Below are positions 1 through 6,873 of a stretch of DNA of 10,042 bases, in pieces; the stretch's first letter is position 1, and the number at the start of each line of letters is the position of its first letter. The translations under genes and the position numbers were made by a program. The DNA comes from Aromatoleum sp. (GTDB lineage Bacteria > Pseudomonadota > Gammaproteobacteria > Burkholderiales > Casimicrobiaceae). Location of the stretch: NCBI GenBank assembly GCA_010365205.1, contig JAAFGU010000064.1:1-10042 (forward strand), written 5' to 3'. The notes under the pieces were generated by a model. It searched no databases. It saw only the letters and a program-made list of their open reading frames with translations, and was not told the origin of the DNA.

Positions 1-258
1 GAGCGGCGCGACGGCCGCGCCCGCGCCGACGGCGAGGCAGGCCGTTGCCATCTCGGGTCCGTGCGGGAGCACGATCGCGACGCAATCATTGCGGCCAACG
101 TCTTCGCGCCGGAGGCACGCAAGCGTCGACAGGATGAGGTCGCGCAGGCGCGCGAACGTGAGCGGCGGCCTTCCGGGCGCCTCGATCGCGACGGCCCCGG
201 GGACGCGTTCCGCTTGCCGCGCGATGCTGGCGTGGATCGTATCGGAAAGGGTGGGCAT
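1..258 (-). CDS. AMP-dependent acyl-CoA synthetase/ligase, N-terminal part (runs off left edge)
   Basis: The first 86 codons of a minus-strand gene are present; the rest lies beyond position 1. From the ATG at 258-256 the protein begins MPTLSDTIHASIARQAERVP. It then has a short beta-rich stretch and the segment CVAIVLPHGPEMATACLAV (about residues 60-78). This matches the N-terminal subdomain of the ANL superfamily (acyl-CoA synthetases and NRPS adenylation domains), where the pattern 'D-VAIVLPNGPEMA-AFLA---AGA--APL' is typical. The ATP-binding P-loop and catalytic lysine would lie outside the window, so the substrate cannot be told. Family members activate a carboxylic acid as an acyl-adenylate and usually transfer it to CoA. 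No strong Shine-Dalgarno is visible before the ATG. Family is fairly sure; exact function is unknown. Confidence 0.75.
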   Translation of the reverse strand, partial: MPTLSDTIHASIARQAERVPGAVAIEAPGRPPLTFARLRDLILSTLACLRREDVGRNDCVAIVLPHGPEMATACLAVGAGAAVAPL

Positions 259-437
259 TGGAATTTGCGCAAGCACGCCGGCAGCGCCGCCGCCGCGCGT
301 TCCTGCGGCGGGGCCGGAACCGGGCGCCGGAATCGATCGGGGAGCCCTGACGCGAGTCGGGCGCCTGTCAGGGTCGCAATTGTAATACGCGGCCGGGCTG
401 CGAATAGCGCAACAGATGTCGGTGCAAATCAACAACC

Positions 438-525
438 CTAGGGCTGATGGGCGCGCTCGGTGGGGCCGGCGTTCGGCTTCTTCGGCGTATTCCTCGGGCC
501 CGTGCCGCTCGCGATCGGCTACTCG
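438..525 (+). pseudogene. possible remnant of the C-terminal end of an AI-2E/PerM-family membrane protein
   Basis: Read with one frame change near 461-465, the plus strand gives LGLMGALGG followed by AFGFFGVFLGPVPLAIGY. AI-2E (PerM) transporter family proteins commonly end with a similar pattern, a Gly-Gly pair followed by 'AFG-LGLF-GPV-LAV'. Neither frame is open upstream far enough to code for a full transporter, and no usable start is seen. If real, it is a short frameshifted relic of a deleted gene. The match is short and low-complexity, so chance is a serious alternative. Confidence 0.25.
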
Positions 526-639
526 CCGTTGCCAGGAGCGGGCGGTGCGCGCGCCCTCCGCAAACGCCCCGCTTCCGGCGCCCGGGTCCCCGGCCGGCCT
601 CGCACCGGGTGCCGCAGAGCGACCGCCCACAACAGACGA

Positions 640-665
640 CGGCCGACGGATTGCTCCGTCGGCCG
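640..665 (-). terminator. strong hairpin after the S8 peptidase gene
   Basis: There is an 11-bp perfect stem (640-650 with 655-665) and a TTGC loop, starting 24 bp past the peptidase stop codon. Read on the minus strand it is followed by a modestly T-rich stretch (TCGTCTGTTGT), not a clean T-run. The position fits an intrinsic terminator or 3' end stabiliser for the peptidase transcript. Confidence 0.55.
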
Positions 666-689
666 GTTAAGTTGGCGTGACGCGCTGGG

Positions 690-2885
690 CTAGACGGGCG
701 AGCAGAACACCGCGGCATTGGGCCCGTTGCCTTCGGGCACCCACGCACGGTTGATCATCCCGCGACGGACCGAAAGATCGACCGTATAACGGTGGTTCGC
801 ATCGCGCCGGTTGTTGAAGAATCGGTAGACGGGAACCGTATTGTCCGGGCAAGCGCCCGTGGCGTCGGGCACCTGGATATAGAACGTGGCGGGGTCCTCG
901 AGAATCCAGATCCCGGGCCAGCGCGCCTGCACGAATTGGCAATCGACCGCATTGGCCGTGAAATAGTGCGAGTTGATCAGCACCTCGGCGCCGGCGTAGA
1001 ACCGGCAGACCGGGAGTGCTGACGGTGGCGCTAACAACGGGTCGAGATACGCGTAGAACAGGTAGCCGGTGCGCTGGAACGCGCCGCGCAGGTACGTGTC
1101 GATGAAATCAATCTCGGCTTGCACGCCTGTCATGAAATAGTGATCCAGCACCGGATCGTAATACTCGATGACGGCCACGGCCCCCGGGGGCGGCGCCAGG
1201 TTGCCCGGGACCGTGCTGGCCAAAGCCAGTCCGGCGTCGAGCATCCCGCTGCCGCAGATGGCCCCGGCGCTGCAGGTGGTGCCAAGCGGGAAGGCGCGCG
1301 TGGTGCCCTGCAGGATGCCCAGAACGTGGCCCGGCGTCAGGAGCGCATTGCGTGCCAGCATCAACGATACGGTGCCCGACACGTAGGGCGCCGAGAAACT
1401 CGTTCCGAGCGCATAGCCATAGCCCGACGCACCGGGGATCGCGACGCCGTCGTTGGAAAGCGACAGCGTCGCGTCGTCGGTGGTGAGACCATCCCCGCCC
1501 GGAGCGGAAAGATCGACGCGCCGTCCGAAGTTGGAATAGAACGCCCTTTCCCCCTTGCGGTTGTGCGCGGACACCGTGATGACGCCGCTGCAGTTCGCGG
1601 GCGAGAACGAAGTGATGTCGGCGGATTCATTTCCGGCGGATACGACGACGACCGAGCCCTGCGCGAGCGCCTCGTCGACCGCCTCCTGGATCGACTGCGC
1701 GCAGGGACCGAATCCGCCGAGGCTCATGTTGATGACCTTGGCCGGATTGGTGTTGGGCGGCACGCCCGCGATCGGCACGCCGGCGGCCCACATCATCCCG
1801 CTGAACACGTCGTCGTCGGTGCCGCCGCATTCGCCCAGCGTCCGGACCGGCAGCAGGTTCGCGCTCCAGTCCATTCCGGTCATGCCGATTCCGTTGTTCG
1901 ACGCCGCGCCGATGATGCCGGTGACGAACAGGCCGTGGAAAAAGCTGTCCTGCGCCGGAACGTCGCCGCAGGCGCCCGGCTCGATCCAGTCGCCTTCGTC
2001 GCGCGGATTGGGGTCACGCCCGTCGCCGTCGCGCGCGCGGTCGGCGTCGGAGATGAAGTCGTAGCCCGGCAGCACCCGTCCGTTCAAATCGGGATGCGGC
2101 AGTATGCCGGTGTCGACGATTGCGACCGTCACGCCGGGTGAGCCCGTCTGCAGTCGCCAGGCATCCGCGGCGTTCACCCCCGCCAGCGGGTCGTTCAAGC
2201 CCCATTGCAACGGGTAGAGCGGGTCGTTCGGAAACGCGCGCGCGTATTTGCGCAGCACGGGATCGGCGTACTGGACGGCCGGATCGTCCTGCAGCAACGC
2301 GGCCAGTTGTATCAGCATGTCGGAGGACTGCGCGGCGACCAGGCGCAACACCCAGACATTGCCGACCTGGCGGTCGGGCGCGACCGCTACGCCGATCAGC
2401 TGCGAAAAGCGAGGCGCGAGCGTCGGCCAGTCGGGCGCGACGCCGTCCTTCAGGCGGACCATCAGCTTCGCGCTGGCCACCGGTGCGCCCGACTTTTTCG
2501 CCGATTTCTCGATTACGGCGCGCGCGAGGGGCGCCTCGGCCCAGAGCACCGACCGGTCTTCGCGGATGCGTTTCAGCATCGGCGCGAGCTCGGTCGCTTC
2601 ACGCGGCGCGGGCAACGCGAATTCGAGCGCTCCGGTGCGCGTAGTGCCCACGAGCGTCAGTTTGAGACCGGCCAGCGCCTCGAGCTTGGCCAGTTGCGCC
2701 GGCGGAAGTTCGCCTTTGGCCGCAGCATAGGGATGCAGCATCAGCCGCACCGTGGATACCGGCTCGGCCTTCGCGCCGGGGGGAGCGGCAAGCGCGAGCG
2801 TAAGTCCGACGAATAGCCCGAAGGCAGCGCGCTGCACCGCGCGCGGCAGCGTGGTGATGGGGTTGTCAGTGCGTTGGCGAATCAT
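690..2885 (-). CDS. secreted subtilisin-like S8 serine peptidase with C-terminal DUF5648-like domain
   Basis: This is a 731-residue exported protease. From the chosen ATG (2885) residues 1-40 form a signal peptide: a basic start, a hydrophobic core (AAFGLFVGLTLALAA) and a likely cut after AKA. Residues about 41-220 are a propeptide-like region. The S8 catalytic domain follows, with Asp258 (AIVDTG), His317 (FFHGLFVTGIIGA), oxyanion-hole Asn419 (VVVSAGNES) and Ser496 (GTSFSAP). The usual HGTHVAG around the histidine is altered to HGLFVTG, but the triad is intact. Residues about 570-731 (from VIEYYDPVLDHYFMTG to YVPEG-like WVPEGNGPNAAVFC) resemble the DUF5648-type domain often attached to secreted proteins of Burkholderiales; its role is unknown. 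A longer frame opens at 2981, but that start lies before any signal peptide. The gene follows suhB on the same strand after a gap of about 190 bp and probably has its own promoter. The natural substrate is unknown. Confidence 0.9.
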   Translation of the reverse strand: MIRQRTDNPITTLPRAVQRAAFGLFVGLTLALAAPPGAKAEPVSTVRLMLHPYAAAKGELPPAQLAKLEALAGLKLTLVGTTRTGALEFALPAPREATELAPMLKRIREDRSVLWAEAPLARAVIEKSAKKSGAPVASAKLMVRLKDGVAPDWPTLAPRFSQLIGVAVAPDRQVGNVWVLRLVAAQSSDMLIQLAALLQDDPAVQYADPVLRKYARAFPNDPLYPLQWGLNDPLAGVNAADAWRLQTGSPGVTVAIVDTGILPHPDLNGRVLPGYDFISDADRARDGDGRDPNPRDEGDWIEPGACGDVPAQDSFFHGLFVTGIIGAASNNGIGMTGMDWSANLLPVRTLGECGGTDDDVFSGMMWAAGVPIAGVPPNTNPAKVINMSLGGFGPCAQSIQEAVDEALAQGSVVVVSAGNESADITSFSPANCSGVITVSAHNRKGERAFYSNFGRRVDLSAPGGDGLTTDDATLSLSNDGVAIPGASGYGYALGTSFSAPYVSGTVSLMLARNALLTPGHVLGILQGTTRAFPLGTTCSAGAICGSGMLDAGLALASTVPGNLAPPPGAVAVIEYYDPVLDHYFMTGVQAEIDFIDTYLRGAFQRTGYLFYAYLDPLLAPPSALPVCRFYAGAEVLINSHYFTANAVDCQFVQARWPGIWILEDPATFYIQVPDATGACPDNTVPVYRFFNNRRDANHRYTVDLSVRRGMINRAWVPEGNGPNAAVFCSPV

Positions 2886-2891
2886 CTGGGG

Positions 2892-2895
2892 CTCC
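2892..2895 (-). promoter_or_regulatory. ribosome binding site choosing the start of the S8 peptidase
   Basis: On the minus strand GGAG lies 6 nt before the ATG at 2885, directly ahead of the signal peptide. The upstream in-frame ATG at 2981 also has a weak AAGG, but it would add 32 residues with no export character in front of the signal peptide. The inner start is therefore preferred. Confidence 0.55.
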
Positions 2896-2970
2896 AGGGC
2901 TCGGAATCGTTCTGGCCGAAAGAAAAGGCGAGCAAGTTCGGTGCCAACCACTGCTGATTTCACCGATCCC

Positions 2971-2998
2971 ATCGTATCCATGGGGCCTTCACGGTCAA
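2971..2998 (-). promoter_or_regulatory. candidate sigma-70 promoter for the S8 peptidase
   Basis: On the minus strand TTGACC (2998-2993, 5 of 6 to consensus) is separated by 16 nt from TACGAT (2976-2971, 4 of 6). Transcription would begin near 2964, downstream of the ATG at 2981 but upstream of the one at 2885, which independently supports the shorter start. This is a consensus match only. Confidence 0.35.
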
Positions 2999-3077
2999 TG
3001 GTAGCCGAAGCCGGAGGGGATGCCTATTTGGGACACCTATTTCCGGAATGCCCCGCTCGCATCGCGAATCCCGGAAC

Positions 3078-3914
3078 TCAGGGCGCGGGATGAACCGGAT
3101 GCGCCGGCACCTTGCGCGCCATCTCGGCACGGTACGGGGCGAGCACCGTGATCATTTGCGCGAACACCTTCGGGTTTGCCGCGATCACCTGGCCGCCATA
3201 GAGGAAATCGCCTTCACCCGAAAGGTCGCCGATCAACCCGCCGGCTTCCTGGACCAGCAGGCTCCCGGCCGCGACGTCCCAGGGATTGAGCCCGACTTCC
3301 CAGAAACCGTCATAGAAGCCGGCCGCGACGTACGCGAGGTCGAGTGCCGCGGCCCCCGGACGGCGCAGCCCGGCCGTCTGCTCTATCATCGTCTTCATCA
3401 TCCGCAGGTACGTGTCGAGATAGCTGCCGTCGCGGAACGGGAAGCCGGTGCCAATGAGGCAATCGCGCAGGCGGTGCCGTTTCGACACGCGCATCCGGCG
3501 GTCGTTGAGAAACGCTCCGCGCCCGCGGGTGGCGGTAAAGAGGTCATTGCGAACCGGGTCGTAGATCACACCCTGCGTAATCTGGCCGCGATGCTGCAGG
3601 GCGATCGACACGCAATACTGCGGGAATCCGTGCAGGAAATTCGTCGTCCCGTCGAGCGGATCGATGATCCAGACGTTTTCGGCTTCCGCGTTGGCGCCTT
3701 TGGCCGTGCCTTCCTCTGCTAAGATCGCATGATCCGGATAGGCATCGAGCAGGGTCTCGACGATGGCGGCTTCGGCGGCGCGATCGATTTCGCTGACGAA
3801 ATCCTTCGGGCCCTTGGCCGTGACGGTGAGCAGATCGAGGTCGCGGGCGCCGCGATTGATCAGGTTGCCGGCGCGCCGTGCTGCTTTCACCGCGATCGTG
3901 AGCGTTGGATGCAT
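3078..3914 (-). CDS. suhB: inositol-1-monophosphatase family protein SuhB
   Basis: The protein has 278 residues, the family's usual length. It belongs to the Mg2+-dependent, Li+-sensitive phosphatases that hydrolyse inositol monophosphates and similar sugar phosphates. In E. coli SuhB also acts with Nus factors in rRNA transcription antitermination. Visible metal and substrate motifs are AEEG (Glu67), WIIDPLDGTTNF (Asp85, Asp88) and NPWDVAAGSLLVQEAGG (Asp213), all intact and correctly spaced. It is divergent from trmJ with a 130-bp gap, an arrangement common in betaproteobacteria. No clear Shine-Dalgarno precedes the ATG, which sits in a tandem 10-bp repeat. Whether the cellular role is phosphatase, transcription factor or both cannot be read from sequence. 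Confidence 0.93.
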   Translation of the reverse strand: MHPTLTIAVKAARRAGNLINRGARDLDLLTVTAKGPKDFVSEIDRAAEAAIVETLLDAYPDHAILAEEGTAKGANAEAENVWIIDPLDGTTNFLHGFPQYCVSIALQHRGQITQGVIYDPVRNDLFTATRGRGAFLNDRRMRVSKRHRLRDCLIGTGFPFRDGSYLDTYLRMMKTMIEQTAGLRRPGAAALDLAYVAAGFYDGFWEVGLNPWDVAAGSLLVQEAGGLIGDLSGEGDFLYGGQVIAANPKVFAQMITVLAPYRAEMARKVPAHPVHPAP

Positions 3915-3991
3915 GGTCGGCGCATGGTCGGATTGTGTCGCCCAAGGCGCCTAGCGGCGCGCCGGTCGGGGCGCAAAGAACGAAAGCGAAC

Positions 3992-3997
3992 ATTGTA
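3992..3997 (-). promoter_or_regulatory. candidate -10 box for suhB
   Basis: On the minus strand TACAAT (5 of 6 to consensus) lies in an AT-rich island within the suhB-trmJ divergent region. Transcription would begin near 3985, giving a leader of about 70 nt. No good -35 lies at the expected distance, so confidence is limited. The trmJ promoter must lie in the same 130 bp, but I could not pick boxes for it. Confidence 0.35.
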
Positions 3998-4044
3998 ACC
4001 GCTCGCGCCGTTGTCCCCGTCTTCACCCGTCTTCCCGTCCTCTC

Positions 4045-4770
4045 ATGGCGCCGCTTCTGGACCGTGTACGCATCGTGCTCGTCACACCCAGCCACCCGGG
4101 CAACATCGGGGCGGCGGCACGAGCAATGCTGACGATGGGACTCACGCGGCTCGTACTCGTCGCTCCGACGCGATTTCCCGATGCCGAGGCGGTGGCGCTT
4201 GCTTCCGGCGCGACGCGCGTCCTGGATCGCGCGTCGGTCGTCGCCACGCTCGACGACGCGCTGTCCGATTGTGTGCTCACGGTCGGCCTGTCGGCGCGGC
4301 CGCGTGAATTCGCCGGGCGTGTCCTCTCGGTGCGCGCCGCCGCCGCCGAGGCGATTGGACATGCGTCGCGGGGCGACGTCGCGCTGGTGTTCGGCACCGA
4401 GATGTCGGGGCTGTCCAACGCTGAACTCGCGCGCTGCACGGTTGCGACGACCATTCCCGCGAATCCGGACTACGGATCGCTGAACCTCGCGGCCGCGGTT
4501 CAGGTCGCGTGTTACGAACTCCGGATGGTGGCGGCAGGCGGCGAGGTTTGGCGCGCGCCGCGGTTCGCGCCGGCGACGGCGGATGAAGTCGAGGCGCTGT
4601 ACGCGCACGGCACGCGTACGTTGACCGCGATGCGGTTTCTCGACCCCCGAATGCCCAGACGGCTGTTGCCGCGCCTGCGGCGCCTGTTCGGCCGCGCCGG
4701 TCTCGAGAAGGAGGAGGTCAACATCCTGCGCGGAATCCTCGCCCGCATCGACGAACGCCTCGGGCGCTGA
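4045..4770 (+). CDS. trmJ: tRNA (cytidine/uridine-2'-O-)-methyltransferase TrmJ
   Basis: This 241-residue SpoU/SPOUT-class enzyme uses S-adenosylmethionine to methylate the 2'-OH of nucleotide 32 in the anticodon loop of several tRNAs. All three SpoU motifs are present: motif 1 SHPGNIGAAARAMLTMGL (residues about 16-33), motif 2 LVFGTEMSGLSNAEL and motif 3 NPDYGSLNLAAAVQVACYEL, which forms the trefoil-knot cofactor pocket. The C-terminal end (MPRRLLPRLRRLFGRAGLEKEEVNILRGIL in outline) matches the helical extension that separates TrmJ from other SpoU enzymes. No Shine-Dalgarno is seen before the ATG: the preceding bases are pyrimidine-rich. It is the first gene of a probable three-gene unit, ending 4 nt before the next start. 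Confidence 0.93.
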   Translation: MAPLLDRVRIVLVTPSHPGNIGAAARAMLTMGLTRLVLVAPTRFPDAEAVALASGATRVLDRASVVATLDDALSDCVLTVGLSARPREFAGRVLSVRAAAAEAIGHASRGDVALVFGTEMSGLSNAELARCTVATTIPANPDYGSLNLAAAVQVACYELRMVAAGGEVWRAPRFAPATADEVEALYAHGTRTLTAMRFLDPRMPRRLLPRLRRLFGRAGLEKEEVNILRGILARIDERLGR

Positions 4771-4774
4771 CGCC

Positions 4775-5284
4775 ATGACGGAGCTGATCTGGTTTTCGCG
4801 AGCGGGACTCCCGTTTTCACCGGACGAGGAAGCCCACGCGTGCGCGCTGGCCGAGCGGGCGGCCGGATTCACCCGGGTCACCGTCGAGCGCGTGGCGGAT
4901 TGGCGCGCGATCGCCGGGATCCTTCGCGCGACCGACCGCGAAGATCCGTGGTGGGAAATGGAGGAGGCGGAGCGGCAGCGGCTTTGGCAATGCGCTGCGG
5001 ACCGCCATGCCGAGACGGTGCTGCTGGCGCGGATTGCCGCGATTAACGGCGAGCTTGCGGCGTCGGTTCGCGCCGCGGCCGAAGCCTCCGCCGCGCGCGA
5101 GGATGTCGCCGATTCGGGTGTCACCCGCGCGGCTGCTGGCGCCGTGCTGGTCGCCGAGCAACAATCGGCGCTGGTCGAACTCGCCGGCGAGGCCAACGAT
5201 CATTATTTCGTGCGCAAGCGCGCAGCGTTCACCGGCGGGCGCTGGCCCCTCGGTTATCATCGCGGCGCGTATTTCGTGTTCTAG
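4775..5284 (+). CDS. uncharacterised 169-residue protein, probably co-translated with trmJ
   Basis: I do not recognise this family. The ATG lies 4 nt after the trmJ stop, pointing to translational coupling. The protein is soluble-looking and mostly helical: there is no signal peptide or membrane segment. An acidic, tryptophan-bearing stretch (REDPWWEMEEAERQRLW, about 55-71) is followed by a long alanine-rich amphipathic helix region (about 75-140). The conserved-looking tail is aromatic and basic (NDHYFVRKRAAFTGGRWPLG then YHRGAYFVF). Only one cysteine (Cys73) follows Cys23 in the whole chain, so metal binding is not suggested. GC use by codon position resembles the neighbours, which supports a real gene. 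A role linked to tRNA modification is only a guess from position. Confidence 0.75.
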   Translation: MTELIWFSRAGLPFSPDEEAHACALAERAAGFTRVTVERVADWRAIAGILRATDREDPWWEMEEAERQRLWQCAADRHAETVLLARIAAINGELAASVRAAAEASAAREDVADSGVTRAAAGAVLVAEQQSALVELAGEANDHYFVRKRAAFTGGRWPLGYHRGAYFVF

Positions 5285-5318
5285 CGTTTCGCCAAGCAGA
5301 GCCGTCCCGCGCCGGGCG

Positions 5319-5897
5319 GTGCCAATAACCGTGCCGCTCGCAACCACCCCTTCCGCGAGCCCTGATGCCGCCGTGGCACACTGCCGGAACTGCGGTGCCG
5401 CGGTGCGCGGCCCGTACTGCCCTTCCTGCGGCCAGGAAACGAAGATCGCCCTGCCCACGGCGCGACAATTCCTGCGCCAAGCGGCAGGCCGCTACGTCGC
5501 GCTCGACGGCCGTCTCTGGCGGACGCTGTTCGGGCTGCTGCTGCGGCCAGGCTTTCTGACGCGTGAATACTTATCGGGTCGCCGCCGGCGATATGTCCGG
5601 CCGGCGCGATTGTTCCTCGTGCTGTCGGTCGCGCTGTTCGCCGTGCTTCGACTGTTCGCCGAGGCGCCGATCTTCGTCGCCGACGAGTCGGCCGATCCCG
5701 TGTCGGCCGTCGCGTCGGGCGCGGGAGGTCTCGACGTCCGTATCGACGACGACTTGAACCTGCGGTTCGAAGGTTTTGGCGAGGTCGTTGGTGCGAAGCT
5801 CACGAAGCGCGCCGAATATTTCAATCGTCTGCCGCGACAGGAAAATGGCGAGCAGCTCTTTCTGGGACTTTGCCTCGCTGCCGTTTTGCTGCGCTGA
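5319..5897 (+). CDS. zinc-ribbon DUF3667-type membrane protein, apparently truncated
   Basis: From the GTG at 5319 the protein has 192 residues. A zinc ribbon opens it (HCRNCGAAVRGPYCPSCGQE; Cys22, Cys25, Cys34, Cys37). The amphipathic segment FLRQAAGRYVALDGRLWRTL and the motif LLRPGFLTREYLSGRRRRYV (about 73-93) follow, then one membrane helix (about 97-113, RLFLVLSVALFAVLRL). This matches DUF3667 proteins, whose function is unknown. Family members normally continue after 'FNRLP' with further membrane helices; here the frame stops about 20 residues after FNRLPRQENGEQL, so the C-terminal half seems lost. GTG at 5331 or 5373 are alternative starts. The in-frame ATG far upstream would run through the preceding gene. 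It lies 34 nt after the 169-residue gene and is probably in the same transcript. Confidence 0.7.
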   Translation: MPITVPLATTPSASPDAAVAHCRNCGAAVRGPYCPSCGQETKIALPTARQFLRQAAGRYVALDGRLWRTLFGLLLRPGFLTREYLSGRRRRYVRPARLFLVLSVALFAVLRLFAEAPIFVADESADPVSAVASGAGGLDVRIDDDLNLRFEGFGEVVGAKLTKRAEYFNRLPRQENGEQLFLGLCLAAVLLR

Positions 5898-5915
5898 CGT
5901 GTTCGGGGACGAGCG

Positions 5916-5932
5916 GTCACTGCTTGAGTGAC
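5916..5932 (+). terminator. weak hairpin after the DUF3667 gene
   Basis: GTCACT and AGTGAC pair perfectly around a GCTTG loop, 19 bp past the stop codon. There is no T-run after it, so it could mark the 3' end of the trmJ unit but is not a standard intrinsic terminator. Confidence 0.25.
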
Positions 5933-6079
5933 GCGCACATGCGGCCCACGCCGGCGCGGCATCGCCAGCAAACCACACTTTCGAGGGGCCCGGCGTCGAC
6001 CCGGGACACTCGGGGCGGGCCAACGAATCATGCATTTCTATTGCTTGAGCACATAACTCGGACATGGGAAAATGCCCGC

Positions 6080-6835
6080 ATGTTGAATCGAATTCGCGAA
6101 GATATCGCGGTCGTCTTCGAGCGCGATCCCGCGGCCAGGACGACGTGGGAAGTGCTCACCTGCTATCCCGGTCTGCACGCGCTGGTCTGGCATCGGGCGG
6201 TTGCCGGGCGGTTGTGGCGCTGGGGATGGCGTTGGCTGGCGCGGTGGCTCGCGCATTGGGCCCGGTGGCTGACCGGCATCGAAATCCATCCCGGCGCAAC
6301 GGTCGGCCGGCGTGTTTTCATCGATCACGGCATGGGAATCGTCATAGGCGAGACGGCAGTCATCGGCGACGATTGCACGCTCTACCACGGCGTAACCCTC
6401 GGCGGAACGTCGTGGAACAAGGGCAAGCGTCACCCCACATTGGGGAACGGCGTCGTCATCGGCGCGGGCGCCAAGGTCCTCGGACCGATTTTGGTCGGAG
6501 ATCGCGCCAAGATAGGCTCAAATGCCGTCGTGGTTCGCGATGTGCCGACGGATTCGACCGTGGTCGGGATTCCGGGCCGCGTCGTGGTCGGAGACGATGC
6601 CCACCGCCGCGAGAGTCAGGCCGAGAAGATGGGCTTTTCGGCCTATGCCATCGCCGCCGACATGAACGACCCGGTGGTTCAGGCGATCCACCGGCTGATC
6701 GACCATGCGGCGGCAACCGACGCACGGATGGAAATCCTGATTGCCCGGCTGCAGCTGGAGGGGGTCGAATGCGGGGATGCCAAGGCCGTCGCCGAGGCTT
6801 TCGATCCGCAGCGACTGAACCGAATGATTGAGTGA
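6080..6835 (+). CDS. cysE: serine O-acetyltransferase CysE
   Basis: The 251-residue enzyme transfers acetyl from acetyl-CoA to L-serine, giving O-acetylserine, the committed step of cysteine synthesis. Residues 1-62 are the helical N-terminal region. From about 66 the left-handed beta-helix of hexapeptide repeats begins (IEIHPGATVGRRVFIDHGMG). His83 is the expected catalytic base, His118 (KRHPT) the second conserved histidine, and TLGGTSWNKGKRHP the typical flexible loop. The helix ends with PGRVV, and a long helical C-terminal tail follows (about 175-251). The ATG is chosen because homology starts there and GGGAA lies 9 nt upstream; an open frame continues upstream without family likeness. 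Cysteine made through CysE is the sulfur source for IscS encoded downstream. The isc operon has its own promoter. Confidence 0.93.
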   Translation: MLNRIREDIAVVFERDPAARTTWEVLTCYPGLHALVWHRAVAGRLWRWGWRWLARWLAHWARWLTGIEIHPGATVGRRVFIDHGMGIVIGETAVIGDDCTLYHGVTLGGTSWNKGKRHPTLGNGVVIGAGAKVLGPILVGDRAKIGSNAVVVRDVPTDSTVVGIPGRVVVGDDAHRRESQAEKMGFSAYAIAADMNDPVVQAIHRLIDHAAATDARMEILIARLQLEGVECGDAKAVAEAFDPQRLNRMIE

Positions 6836-6848
6836 ACTTGTCGGGTTT

Positions 6849-6873
6849 TTAGTTGACTAACTTGGTCGGGAAT
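6849..6873 (+). promoter_or_regulatory. IscR type 1 operator
   Basis: The 25 bp match the published E. coli type 1 IscR site (ATASYYGACTRWWWYAGTCRRSTAT) at all but about four positions, with both GACT/GTC half-sites retained and correctly spaced. It covers the -35 box of the isc promoter. [2Fe-2S]-IscR bound here should repress the operon when cluster supply is sufficient. Confidence 0.8.

Larger units (their letters stand above)
259..689. other. 430-bp gap between the acyl-CoA synthetase and peptidase genes
   Basis: I see no convincing intact gene here. The overlapping open frames are GC-rich shadows, arginine- and alanine-rich with no family resemblance. Three things stand out. An imperfect inverted repeat lies at 345-351 and 367-373 (CCCTGAC / GTCAGGG, 15-nt spacer), 87 bp or more upstream of the acyl-CoA synthetase start, where an operator could sit. 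A possible decayed membrane-protein fragment lies around 438-525. A strong hairpin lies at 640-665 just beyond the peptidase stop. The promoter of the acyl-CoA synthetase gene must lie in roughly 259-430, where an AT-richer patch surrounds 375-420, but I cannot assign -35 and -10 boxes with confidence. Confidence 0.5.

Noticed and set aside
1119..2141. 340-codon plus-strand open frame opposite the S8 peptidase
   Set aside because: It is the reverse-complement shadow of a peptidase with all catalytic motifs, and its own protein has no recognisable domain.
2885..2981. Upstream ATG (2981) as start of the S8 peptidase
   Set aside because: It would bury the signal peptide behind 32 extra residues and lies upstream of the likely transcription start. 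It cannot be fully excluded, because AAGG precedes it.
3544..5196. 550-codon minus-strand open frame across suhB, the divergent region, trmJ and the 169-residue gene
   Set aside because: It is antisense to well-supported genes and passes through the suhB start region; its composition is Arg/Ser/Ala-rich with no family likeness. Long shadow frames are expected in GC-rich DNA.
5987..6023. GGCCCG...CGGGCC inverted repeat before cysE
   Set aside because: A six-base GC-only pairing over a long loop is expected by chance at this base composition.
5571..6065. 164-codon minus-strand frame across the DUF3667 gene and the cysE upstream region
   Set aside because: No family resemblance, no ribosome binding site, and it opposes a gene with a clear zinc ribbon.
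6818..6850. Possible cysE terminator ending in TTTTT (6846-6850)
   Set aside because: The only pairing is a short bulged stem (AACCGA with TCGGGTT) across a loop of about 20 nt that includes coding sequence; too weak to call.
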